DNA of 5,792 nt from an uncultured Phascolarctobacterium sp. (GCF_905212365.1 NZ_CAJMEH010000085.1:1-5792); one strand, 5' to 3'. Counted from the stretch's first letter, positions 1 through 5,792 are shown. The notes: generated by a model not told the origin, from the letters alone. Translations and numbers: made by a program.

Positions 1-10
1 TGCCGGTTAG

Positions 11-43
11 AAAAAGACTCAAGCATTCGCTTGAGTCTTTTTC
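11..43. terminator. Intrinsic terminator, bidirectional, left of the M48 fragment
   Basis: A perfect 13-bp inverted repeat (11-23 with 30-42) encloses the 6-base loop CATTCG. The outer end of the stem is five A then five T, so a U-run is produced on either strand. A TAG at 8-10 directly before the hairpin could be the stop of a gene lying to the left, but too little sequence is present to show this. The hairpin separates whatever lies upstream from the peptidase fragment. Confidence 0.85.
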
Positions 44-87
44 TATGCGCTGATAGCAGCAGTTCGTTCTGAGCGACTGAGAATTTT

Positions 88-519
88 GTGATGAAAACCT
101 TGGGCTTCGAGCTAGGCGGCGTTAACGGTTTGGCTGCGCAGGTAGTTGCCGTGCATGCTAAAAATACCGGCGTAACCAAGCCTAATGAATGGGAAGCCGA
201 TAATATTGCGTTTTCTTATATGGCTGACGCCGGGTATAACGTGGGCGCACCGGCGGCAGTATGGCAGCAGGTTGCAGAAAGCTCTTCGGATGCTTCTAAA
301 TCCAATGTGCTGAATGATATTCTGAATCCCTCTACGCATCCAAAAGACACCGACCGCCGCAATAATTATTCTAAAAAGATTACCGAATACAGCAAGGGTA
401 AGGTTGCTGTGGACGTCAACAAAGGCACTGTGAAAATTGCGGGCAAGGCTATTGTGACCCCCGCTTACGGCGATGTGAGCGCCACAGAATTGGCAGAGCT
501 TTTGAATAGCATTAAATAA
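88..519 (+). CDS. C-terminal fragment of an M48 family zinc metallopeptidase (probable gene remnant)
   Basis: This 143-residue product resembles only the C-terminal half of M48 peptidases (the HtpX/Oma1/BepA superfamily). Visible are the ExxxD motif E34-W-E-A-D38, whose first Glu is the third zinc ligand in the family, and the downstream H84-P85 followed by R90-R91, which matches the family's conserved HP...R element. The N-terminal part carrying the HEXXH zinc-binding helix is missing, and no signal peptide is seen, although periplasmic members normally have one. The same frame has a TGA at 70-72, and the sequence before that is a terminator hairpin, so the missing part is not simply in another frame nearby. 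The start could be GTG 88 or ATG 91; neither has a good ribosome binding site. Residues 105-143 form a lysine- and valine-containing tail of unknown role. As written it cannot be an active protease. It is either a decayed duplicate of a neighbouring full gene or a non-catalytic protein. Confidence 0.6.
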   Translation: MMKTLGFELGGVNGLAAQVVAVHAKNTGVTKPNEWEADNIAFSYMADAGYNVGAPAAVWQQVAESSSDASKSNVLNDILNPSTHPKDTDRRNNYSKKITEYSKGKVAVDVNKGTVKIAGKAIVTPAYGDVSATELAELLNSIK

Positions 520-536
520 TTTAACGCAAATACAGC

Positions 537-573
537 AAAAGAGTTAGGCGTGTCGCTTGCCTAACTCTTTTTT
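537..573. terminator. Bidirectional terminator between convergent genes
   Basis: A perfect 13-bp stem (537-549 with 559-571) encloses a 9-base loop. It has an A-run on the left and six T on the right, so it can end transcription from both sides. It lies 17 bases after the stop of the peptidase fragment and about 20 bases beyond the stop of the minus-strand aminotransferase, and therefore serves both. Confidence 0.9.
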
Positions 574-594
574 ACAAATATTATTTTTCCTAGC

Positions 595-1791
595 TTATCT
601 TTCTACGCGGCCGGGATATGCTTTGAGAGCTTCGCCCAGAATATAGATGGCGCGTTCCAAATCCTCAGATTTTAAAACGTAAGCCAAACGGGCTTCGTTC
701 ACGCCGCTGCCGGGCGTATTATAGAAGCCGTTGCCGGGAGCGAACATTACGGTTTCGTTATCGATGGCGAAGTTTTCTAGCGTCCAGATAGCAAATTTTT
801 CGGCGTCGTCGACGGGCAGGCTGACCATAATATAGAATGCGCCTTTGGGGTCGGAGGCCATAACGCCGGGCAATTTTGCCAAAGCTGCGACGATAGTGTC
901 GCGGCGTTTTTTATATTCTTTGTTGACTTCTTCCAGATAAGTAGCGGGCGTGGTGTAAAGCGCGGCGGCGCCGACCTGCTCCAGAATGGGGCTGCACAGG
1001 CGCGCTTGGCAGCATTTAATAATTTGCTTGCTTAAATCTTTGTTTTTGCTGATGATGCAGCCGATGCGCGCGCCGCAGGCGCTGTAACGTTTGGAAACGG
1101 AATCGATGATGATTAAATTATTTTCCAGCTCAGGCATCGTGCCGAAGCTGCGGTATTCGCCGTCGTAAACAAATTCGCGGTATACCTCGTCGGCAATCAG
1201 CGCTAAATCGTATTTGCGTACCAAGCGGGAGATCATGTCCTGTTCTTCTGGAGTGTAGACAACGCCGGTGGGATTGCCGGGGTTGGTCAGCAAAATAGCT
1301 TTTGTTTTCGGCGTGATATGCTTTTCAATTTCCTCCTGAGTGGGCAGGTGATAACCGTTGGTTACGCTGGTGGGCACGGCGTTGATTTTAGCGCCGAATT
1401 CCTTGCAGAAGGTAGTATAGTTGGCGTAGAAGGGCTCGAACACCATAATTTCATCGTCGGGGTCGCACAACGCCATAACGGCCATAATCAAGGCTTCGCT
1501 GCCGCCGTTAGTGATAAAAATATCGTCGATGGCAAAATTCATGCCCTTTTCTGCATAATATTCCTGAATTGCTTTAAGCAAGAACATTTCGCCCTTGGAA
1601 TTGCTGTAGGCGATAACTGGCGCCTGGTAGGCGCGGATGCTGTCCATAAATTGCGCCGGAGTTTTGATGTCGGGCTGACCGATATTAAGATGATAAACCT
1701 TTTTGCCTGCGGCCTTGGCTGCGTCGGCGTAAGGGGAAAGCTTTCTGATGGGGGATGAAGTAAGGCTTTGAACACGTGCGGAAAGTTTCAT
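595..1791 (-). CDS. Class I PLP-dependent aminotransferase (aspartate aminotransferase fold)
   Basis: This 398-residue protein has the normal length for fold-type I aminotransferases, which move an amino group between an amino acid and a 2-oxo acid in the cytoplasm. Motifs in order are NIGQPD (36-41), SNSKGE (63-68), GGSEAL (96-101, phosphate-binding region), NPGNPTG (170-176), DEVY (201-204, Asp holding the PLP ring nitrogen and Tyr to its oxygen), SVSKRYSACGARIG (231-244) with the Schiff-base Lys at K234 and phosphate-binding Arg R242, and EARLAY (366-371) with R368 binding the substrate carboxylate. The segment EPFYANY (119-125) lacks the Trp typical of classical aspartate aminotransferases, so the substrate is open: aspartate, alanine, aromatic or other. 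The ATG is supported by AAAGGAG on the minus strand at 1801-1807, nine bases upstream. It is transcribed alone, divergently from leuS and convergent with the peptidase fragment. The family is certain, the exact substrate is not. Confidence 0.93.
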   Translation of the reverse strand: MKLSARVQSLTSSPIRKLSPYADAAKAAGKKVYHLNIGQPDIKTPAQFMDSIRAYQAPVIAYSNSKGEMFLLKAIQEYYAEKGMNFAIDDIFITNGGSEALIMAVMALCDPDDEIMVFEPFYANYTTFCKEFGAKINAVPTSVTNGYHLPTQEEIEKHITPKTKAILLTNPGNPTGVVYTPEEQDMISRLVRKYDLALIADEVYREFVYDGEYRSFGTMPELENNLIIIDSVSKRYSACGARIGCIISKNKDLSKQIIKCCQARLCSPILEQVGAAALYTTPATYLEEVNKEYKKRRDTIVAALAKLPGVMASDPKGAFYIMVSLPVDDAEKFAIWTLENFAIDNETVMFAPGNGFYNTPGSGVNEARLAYVLKSEDLERAIYILGEALKAYPGRVER

Positions 1792-1827
1792 TGCGTATTG
1801 CTCCTTTGTTTTTAGAATTCAATGCGG

Positions 1828-1854
1828 CGGCCGCGACCGAAAAGACGCTGGCCG
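1828..1854 (-). other. GC-rich hairpin in the aminotransferase 5' leader
   Basis: In the minus-strand transcript, CGGCC-A-GCG (1846-1854) can pair with CGCGGCCG (1828-1835). This gives 8 bp with one bulged A and a 10-base loop. It lies between the predicted transcription start (near 1865) and the ribosome binding site. No U-run follows it, so it is not a terminator. It matches no riboswitch class that I recognise and may simply be a leader fold. Confidence 0.35.
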
Positions 1855-1871
1855 GAATTGGATACCTTAGT

Positions 1872-1901
1872 ATTATAGCATATATATTTTTATTGTGTCG
1901 A
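1872..1901 (-). promoter_or_regulatory. Sigma-70/SigA-type promoter of the aminotransferase gene
   Basis: Read on the minus strand, there is a perfect -10 TATAAT (1872-1877) preceded by TGC (1878-1880), which makes an extended -10. An 18-base spacer separates it from the -35 TCGACA (1896-1901), five of six matches to TTGACA. The predicted start is near 1865, giving a leader of about 74 bases before the ATG at 1791. Confidence 0.7.
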
Positions 1902-1945
1902 CAAAGCTGTATATTATATTGTATACATGCAGTATGGTCTGCAAG

Positions 1946-1985
1946 CGCGCAGATTTTTGTAAAAGCTTAAACAAAAATCTGCGCG
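1946..1985. repeat. 40-nt palindrome between two divergent promoters
   Basis: A perfect 15-bp inverted repeat (1946-1960 with 1971-1985) surrounds a 10-base centre that itself contains the palindrome AAGCTT on the same axis. The whole 40-base element is thus symmetric except for two central base-pair positions. Arms read CGCGCAGATTTTTGT. No U-run follows on either strand, so it does not look like a terminator. It ends five bases before the leuS -35 and lies about 45 bases behind the aminotransferase -35. It could be a regulator binding site or simply a DNA cruciform. No function is proven. Confidence 0.65.
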
Positions 1986-1990
1986 GCGGT

Positions 1991-2019
1991 TTGACTTTTG
2001 CTACGCCGCGTTATATAAT
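1991..2019 (+). promoter_or_regulatory. SigA-type promoter of leuS
   Basis: A -35 TTGACT (1991-1996), a 17-base spacer and a perfect -10 TATAAT (2014-2019) form a near-consensus housekeeping promoter. The predicted start is near 2026, just before the first paired part of the T-box Stem I, which is the spacing expected for a T-box transcript. Confidence 0.85.
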
Positions 2020-2025
2020 ATTAAA

Positions 2026-2261
2026 GATAATTTTGCAAATTCTGCGAAGCGGATTAGTAGTCGTAAGCGTTTTTCAGAAAGCCGGCGGGCGATGGAAGCC
2101 GGTAAACGACGAAGATGAACTCACCGTGAAGAAGCCGCAAGGAAATGTGCGGACGTGACGCTGCGTTAAGGCTAATGGAGTGGCGGCAATGCCGCAATCA
2201 GGGTGGTACCGCGAAGATTTTTCGTCCCTGACCTTATTGTATTTTAGGGTCGGGGATTTTT
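2026..2261 (+). promoter_or_regulatory. T-box riboswitch, leucine-specific (CUC specifier), controlling leuS
   Basis: This leader RNA binds tRNA-Leu and senses whether it is charged. Stem I can be traced: TGCG/CGCA (2043-2046, 2136-2139), a GA-rich kink-turn-like internal loop, CGG/CCG (2050-2052, 2124-2126), a specifier loop with codon CTC (2120-2122) in the usual GAA-codon-A setting, then CGTTT/AAACG, an AG-rich bulge CAGAAAG (2075-2081) and a distal hairpin CCGGC/GCCGG (2082-2086, 2098-2102) with the GATGGAAG loop. Stem III is GCGGC/GCCGC (2183-2187, 2191-2195). The conserved T-box AATCAGGGTGGTACCGCG is at 2196-2213. Its TGGT bulge would pair with the ACCA end of a tRNA having A73, as tRNA-Leu has. 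AGGG (2200-2203) can pair with CCCT (2226-2229), which forms the antiterminator and competes with the terminator. The stem II region (about 2140-2182) I could not fold with confidence. Confidence 0.93.
2225..2261 (+). terminator. T-box regulated terminator
   Basis: TCCCTGACC (2225-2233) pairs with GGTCGGGGA (2248-2256), nine pairs including one G-U, with a 14-base AU-rich loop and a T-run from 2257. The left arm shares CCCT with the antiterminator, so the two folds exclude each other. Charged tRNA-Leu should favour this hairpin and stop transcription before leuS. Confidence 0.9.
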
Positions 2262-2287
2262 GTTTTCTTTCGGCCAAAAATTTTGTT

Positions 2288-2292
2288 GGAGG
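2288..2292 (+). promoter_or_regulatory. Ribosome binding site that fixes the leuS start
   Basis: GGAGG lies seven bases before ATG 2300. The open frame continues upstream to 2180, but that stretch is the T-box and terminator, so the first 40 codons of the longer frame are not translated. The protein beginning at 2300 starts MLQEKYAPHEIE, as LeuRS proteins do. Confidence 0.9.
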
Positions 2293-2299
2293 TAATGAA

Positions 2300-4789
2300 A
2301 TGCTGCAAGAAAAATATGCTCCTCATGAGATAGAGAGCAAATGGCAAAAATATTGGGAGGAGAATAAAACCTTTAAGGTAGAAATGGATAAGAGCAAGCC
2401 GAAATCCTATGTGCTGGAAATGTTCCCGTATCCGTCCGGCAATTTGCACATGGGGCATGTGCGCAATTATTCCATCGGCGACGTAGTAGCCCGCTTCCGC
2501 ACGATGAAGGGCTTTAACGTGCTGCATCCCATGGGCTGGGATTCCTTCGGTATGCCTGCCGAAAACGCCGCTATTAAGCATGGTATCCCGCCGAAAAACT
2601 GGACGCTGGACAATATCTCCAATATGACCCGCCAGCAAAAGGCTCTGGGCCTGTCCTACGATTGGGACCGCGAGGTAACTACCTGCAAGGAAGATTATTA
2701 TAAATGGACGCAATGGTTCTTTGAGCTGTTCTATAAGCGCGGCCTGGCTGTGAAGAAGGAATCTGCCGTAAACTGGTGCGATACCTGCAATACGGTTCTG
2801 GCTAACGAGCAGGTTATCGACGGCAAATGCTGGCGCTGCGACCACGACGTAGTTAAAAAGGATTTGAGCCAATGGTTCTTTAAAATTACCGATTACGCCG
2901 ACGAGCTGCTGAAGGATTTGGATTTGCTGACCGGCTGGCCGGAGCGCGTTAAGACCATGCAGCGCAATTGGATTGGCCGCAGCGAGGGCTTGGAATTTGA
3001 ATTTGAAATTCCGGCGCTGAACGATAAGGTTGCCGTTTACACCACCCGTCCTGACACCGCTTACGGCGTAACCTTTATGGCTTTGGCTGCCGAGCATCCG
3101 CTGATTCATAAAATTTGCGAAAATAATCCCAAGGCTGAGGAAATCAAAGCCTTCTGCGAGCGCGTGCGCAACCAGTCCGAGATTGAGCGTACCTCTAGCG
3201 AATCGGAAAAAGAGGGTATTTTCACCGGCGTATACTGCGTTAACCCCTTCACCGGCCGCAAGGTAGAGATTTGGGTAACTAACTATGTGCTGTACGATTA
3301 CGGCACCGGCGCGGTTATGGGCGTGCCTACGGGCGACCAGCGCGACTGGATGTTTGCCGATAAATATGGCATCGAGAAGATAGTTACTCTGTGCCCGGTT
3401 GGCAAGGAATTAAAGCTGGAGGAAATGACCCATGCTTATGAAGAAAAGGAAGGCATGCTGGTAAATTCCGGCGAATTTACGGGTATGGAAATGCACAAGG
3501 CTATGTCCGCTATTATGGATAAGGCAGAGGCAGAAGGCTTCGGCAAACGCCGCGTCAACTACCGCCTGCGCGATTGGCTCATCAGCCGTCAGCGTTATTG
3601 GGGCGCTCCCATTCCCATCATCTACTGTCCGCACTGCGGCGAGGTGCTGGTGCCGGAGGATCAGCTGCCCGTGCGCTTGCCGGAGGACGTAAGCTTTACC
3701 GCCGGAGCAAAATCTCCGCTGGCTACTTCTGAAAGCTTTGTTCACTGTAAGTGCCCGCAATGCGGCGCTGACGCTACCCGCGAAACCGATACCATGGACA
3801 CCTTCCTGTGCTCTTCCTGGTATTATCTGCGCTATACCGACCCGAAAAATACGGAGCTGCCCTTCGCTAAGGACGTTAATATGTATTGGGGTCCGGTAGA
3901 CCAATATATCGGCGGCATCGAGCATGCTATTCTGCATCTGCTCTACTCCCGCTTCTTCCTCAAGGTGCTGCGCGACGCAGGCCTGGTGGATTACGACGAG
4001 CCCTTCAGCAATCTGCTGACCCAGGGCATGGTAATTAAAGACGGCGCCAAGATGAGTAAATCCTTGGGCAACGTGGTGTCTCCGGAAGAAATTCTGGAAA
4101 AATATGGCGCCGATACCGCCCGCCTCTTTATTCTGTTCGCCGCTCCGCCGGAAAGAGAGCTGGAATGGAGCGATCAGGGCGTGGAGGGCTCTTTCCGTTT
4201 CCTGAATCGTATCTGGCGTATAGTCCTTAACTATATGCCGCAGATGGAGCAAAAGATTACCAGCTATGACGCATCAGCGCTGACCGAAGCCGATAAGGAG
4301 CTGCGCCGCGTGCTGCACAACAGCATTAAGAAAGTAACCAGCGATATTGAAACCCGTTTCAATTTCAACACCGCCATTTCCACGCTGATGGAGCTGGTCA
4401 ACGCTCTGTATGCTTATAAGGACGCTAAGCAGGAGCCCAACGCCGGTTTGGTTTACGAGGCTATTACCGACCTGATTAAAATGCTGAGCCCCTTCGTTCC
4501 TCACATTACCGAAGAGCTGTGGCGCGGCGCTGTGGATGAAAGCACCAGCGTACACGATCAAAGCTGGCCGGAATACAGCGAGGACGCTTTGAAGGTTGAC
4601 AATGTGGAAATCGTTCTGCAGGTTAACGGCAAGGTGCGCGGCCGTCTGACCGTTCCCGCAGCAGCTACGAAGGAGGAGCTGGAGCAGATTGCTTTGGCTG
4701 ACGCCAACGTGCAGACTCATATCGGCGGCGCTACTGTGCGCAAGGTCATCTGCGTACCGGGCCGTCTGGTAAATATCGTAGCTAAATAA
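2300..4789 (+). CDS. leuS: Leucyl-tRNA synthetase (LeuRS)
   Basis: This 829-residue cytoplasmic enzyme activates leucine with ATP and joins it to tRNA-Leu. The length is normal for bacterial LeuRS. In order are PYPSGNLHMGH (43-53), which includes the HIGH-type signature H50-M-G-H53, and a CxxC pair (C160/C163, C177/C180) that may hold zinc. The editing domain begins near TTRPDT (248-253), where T253 matches the Thr that guards against leucine hydrolysis in E. coli, and contains the aspartates of GDQRD (345-349). A second CxxC pair follows (C443/C446, C485/C488), then KMSKS (584-588), an anticodon-binding helical domain (about 630-765), and a C-terminal domain ending KVICVPGRLVNIVAK. The residue before DQRD is Gly where many LeuRS have His. 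The gene is controlled by the leucine T-box ahead of it and ends at its own terminator, so it appears to be transcribed alone or with limited read-through into comEA. Confidence 0.98.
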   Translation: MLQEKYAPHEIESKWQKYWEENKTFKVEMDKSKPKSYVLEMFPYPSGNLHMGHVRNYSIGDVVARFRTMKGFNVLHPMGWDSFGMPAENAAIKHGIPPKNWTLDNISNMTRQQKALGLSYDWDREVTTCKEDYYKWTQWFFELFYKRGLAVKKESAVNWCDTCNTVLANEQVIDGKCWRCDHDVVKKDLSQWFFKITDYADELLKDLDLLTGWPERVKTMQRNWIGRSEGLEFEFEIPALNDKVAVYTTRPDTAYGVTFMALAAEHPLIHKICENNPKAEEIKAFCERVRNQSEIERTSSESEKEGIFTGVYCVNPFTGRKVEIWVTNYVLYDYGTGAVMGVPTGDQRDWMFADKYGIEKIVTLCPVGKELKLEEMTHAYEEKEGMLVNSGEFTGMEMHKAMSAIMDKAEAEGFGKRRVNYRLRDWLISRQRYWGAPIPIIYCPHCGEVLVPEDQLPVRLPEDVSFTAGAKSPLATSESFVHCKCPQCGADATRETDTMDTFLCSSWYYLRYTDPKNTELPFAKDVNMYWGPVDQYIGGIEHAILHLLYSRFFLKVLRDAGLVDYDEPFSNLLTQGMVIKDGAKMSKSLGNVVSPEEILEKYGADTARLFILFAAPPERELEWSDQGVEGSFRFLNRIWRIVLNYMPQMEQKITSYDASALTEADKELRRVLHNSIKKVTSDIETRFNFNTAISTLMELVNALYAYKDAKQEPNAGLVYEAITDLIKMLSPFVPHITEELWRGAVDESTSVHDQSWPEYSEDALKVDNVEIVLQVNGKVRGRLTVPAAATKEELEQIALADANVQTHIGGATVRKVICVPGRLVNIVAK

Positions 4790-4867
4790 GCTGTCCATAA
4801 TGTTTCTTTGATAATCGAATAAGTAGGTTTTGACAATTAGTAGTGCCAAAATAACGCTTACATTTTC

Positions 4868-4917
4868 AGAGTCTCTGAGAATAACTTACGTTATTCTTAG
4901 GGACTCTTTTTGTTTTT
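4868..4917 (+). terminator. Strong intrinsic terminator between leuS and comEA
   Basis: An 18-bp stem (4868-4885 with 4890-4907, two G-U pairs) closes a TTAC tetraloop and is followed by T-runs (4907-4911 and 4913-4917). It lies 78 bases after the leuS stop and 27 bases before the comEA start codon. It is most simply the leuS terminator, but no promoter is visible between it and comEA. Confidence 0.88.
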
Positions 4918-4944
4918 AGGAGTATTTATAGGGAGGTTTTTACT

Positions 4945-5553
4945 GTGGATAATAAACAAAAGAAGCTGACTCTTTTGGGAATTTTATTGCTGGGCTGTCT
5001 GCTTACCAGCGCGGCGGCCGATTGGATGCAGAGGAATCAAGAGCCGCAAATGCCTGTGCCGCCGCTGTCCTATGCCGATAGAGAAATCAAGCAGACGAAA
5101 ATAAAAATTTATGTCAGCGGGGCGGTGCTGGAGCCGGGTCTGTACGACCTGCCGGTGGGTTCGCGGGCCTGGCAGGCTGTGGAGGCGGCAGGTGGACTGC
5201 GGGAGGACGCCAATGTGGAAAAGGTAAATTTGGCGAAAAAGCTAAAGGACGGCAATCAGGTCAACGTCCCGGCGCTCAAGGCCGCGGCCGGAAAAAATTC
5301 TTCGGGCTACGGCGGAAAGCCTTCAGCAGAAGCGCGCGCTGAAAAAAACTACGCCAGTAGCGGTCGCGTAAATTTAAACACGGCTACAGTGGAAGAATTG
5401 GACGCGCTGCCTGGCGTCGGCCCCGCAATGGCCAGGCGCATTGTGGAGCGGCGGCAGGCGCGGCGCTTTACGAAGGTGGAGGATTTGCTGCAGGTTAAGG
5501 GCATTGGCAAGGCGAAGCTGGAACGGCTGCGGGATTTGGTCGAGGTGGATTAA
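4945..5553 (+). CDS. comEA: ComEA, competence DNA-binding receptor (SLBB and helix-hairpin-helix protein)
   Basis: This 202-residue protein is the usual size and layout for ComEA, which binds double-stranded DNA outside the cytoplasmic membrane and hands it to the ComEC channel during natural transformation. After a lysine-rich start comes a hydrophobic anchor (about 8-25), then an SLBB domain (about 52-110, IKIYVSGAVLEPGLY to QVNVP). A low-complexity Ala/Gly/Ser/Lys linker (112-139) follows, and then two helix-hairpin-helix DNA-binding motifs in the form NLNTATVEELDALPGVGP (143-160, GVG 157-159) and VKGIGKAKLERL (184-195). The GTG start is supported by GGGAGG at 4931-4936, eight bases upstream. 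Cys18 in LLLGC resembles a lipobox, although the hydrophobic stretch continues past it. The next gene begins 11 bases after its stop, so the two form an operon. No competence-type promoter element was recognised. Confidence 0.93.
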   Translation: MDNKQKKLTLLGILLLGCLLTSAAADWMQRNQEPQMPVPPLSYADREIKQTKIKIYVSGAVLEPGLYDLPVGSRAWQAVEAAGGLREDANVEKVNLAKKLKDGNQVNVPALKAAAGKNSSGYGGKPSAEARAEKNYASSGRVNLNTATVEELDALPGVGPAMARRIVERRQARRFTKVEDLLQVKGIGKAKLERLRDLVEVD

Positions 5554-5564
5554 GGAGGGTGGCG

Positions 5565-5792
5565 ATGCAGTTTATTTATGCAGGAACGGTTTGCTTTATG
5601 CTGGGCTTGTGGCTGGGCCTGCAGCCCGCCGCTGCCTTCGTTTGGTCGCCGCTTTTGTTAGGCGCGGCCGCGGCGGCGCTGACGGTAGGTGTGCTGCTGC
5701 CGGATGGGCGGCGGCGCGGCTTGTGCGTGTGCCTGAGCCTGTTGCTGTTGGGCTTGGGCAATGGCTGCCGCGTAGAGCCCAGCGCGGCGCAG
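5565..5792 (+). CDS. comEC: Start of ComEC/Rec2-type DNA uptake channel (partial, runs off the window)
   Basis: An open frame of 76 codons runs from ATG 5565 to the last base with no stop. The ribosome binding site AAGGAGG (5552-5558) overlaps the comEA stop codon and sits six bases before the ATG, so the two genes are translationally close and surely co-transcribed. The visible part is very hydrophobic: about three membrane segments at residues 6-24, 26-45 and 52-66, with the basic loop DGRRRG (47-52) between the second and third. This fits the N-terminal membrane region of ComEC, the channel that passes one DNA strand into the cytoplasm, and comEC is the usual gene after comEA. The family-defining competence and metallo-beta-lactamase-like domains lie beyond the window, so the name rests mainly on position and hydrophobicity. 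The stretch is clearly richer in GC than leuS and rich in Leu, Ala and Gly. Confidence 0.75.
   Translation, partial: MQFIYAGTVCFMLGLWLGLQPAAAFVWSPLLLGAAAAALTVGVLLPDGRRRGLCVCLSLLLLGLGNGCRVEPSAAQ

Noticed and set aside
1318..1758. Plus-strand frame inside the aminotransferase gene
   Set aside because: It is a shadow of a gene whose catalytic motifs are all intact on the minus strand.
1946..1985. Reading the 40-nt palindrome as an intrinsic terminator
   Set aside because: No T-run follows either arm; the T-run lies inside the stem, and no gene ends nearby.
1776..2158. Short plus-strand frames in the intergenic region (1776-1970, 1895-2158)
   Set aside because: They cross the promoters, the palindrome and the T-box Stem I, have no ribosome binding site and code no recognisable protein.
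2180..2299. Forty-codon N-terminal extension of leuS in the same open frame
   Set aside because: It runs through the T-box antiterminator and terminator, and GGAGG at 2288-2292 clearly marks ATG 2300 as the start.
2234..4849. Long minus-strand frames opposite leuS (2234-3109, 3410-4252, 4274-4849)
   Set aside because: They are antisense shadows of the leuS coding frame, with no family resemblance or ribosome binding sites.
4830..4858. Promoter for comEA based on TTGACA at 4830
   Set aside because: The -35 is perfect, but at 16-18 bases spacing there is no hexamer resembling TATAAT, so it is recorded only as part of the terminator finding.
5576..5761. Minus-strand frame opposite the comEC start
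   Set aside because: It is antisense to a hydrophobic coding frame with a strong ribosome binding site and is a by-product of GC-rich codons.

Overview
The window looks like ordinary chromosome of a Gram-positive-type (Firmicutes) bacterium with moderate GC content. The best phylum-level evidence is a tRNA-sensing T-box leader in front of leuS and a ComEA/ComEC competence pair. The general look of the proteins suggests the Negativicutes (the double-membraned Firmicutes such as Acidaminococcaceae), but this is an impression that I could not test by a search.

Layout from left to right: a strong hairpin terminator (11-42); a short gene coding only the C-terminal part of an M48-type zinc metallopeptidase (88-519), probably a gene remnant because the HEXXH helix is absent; a second two-way terminator (537-573) shared with a convergent gene; and a class I PLP-dependent aminotransferase on the minus strand (595-1791). 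Its leader and an extended -10 promoter lie to its right. The region between 1792 and 2299 is dense with regulation. It holds the minus-strand aminotransferase promoter (1872-1901), a 40-nt near-perfect palindrome (1946-1985), the plus-strand leuS promoter (1991-2019), and a complete T-box riboswitch (about 2026-2261) with a CUC leucine specifier, a UGGU acceptor-binding bulge and an intrinsic terminator.

leuS (2300-4789) codes a full-length bacterial leucyl-tRNA synthetase. Uncharged tRNA-Leu should stabilise the antiterminator and turn leuS on, giving a self-contained amino-acid supply sensor. After leuS comes an 18-bp hairpin terminator (4868-4917). Only about 30 bases later comEA begins (4945-5553, GTG start), followed by the start of a membrane protein that is most likely comEC (5565 to the window end, incomplete). 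ComEA binds incoming DNA outside the cytoplasmic membrane and ComEC forms the channel, so these two are a DNA-uptake operon.

I see no CRISPR array, insertion sequence, tRNA or rRNA, and no convincing new multi-gene system. The points most worth a second look are the truncated peptidase, the palindrome between the divergent promoters, the terminator placed directly before comEA with no visible promoter after it, a Gly in place of the usual His in the LeuRS editing motif, and a possible lipobox in ComEA.
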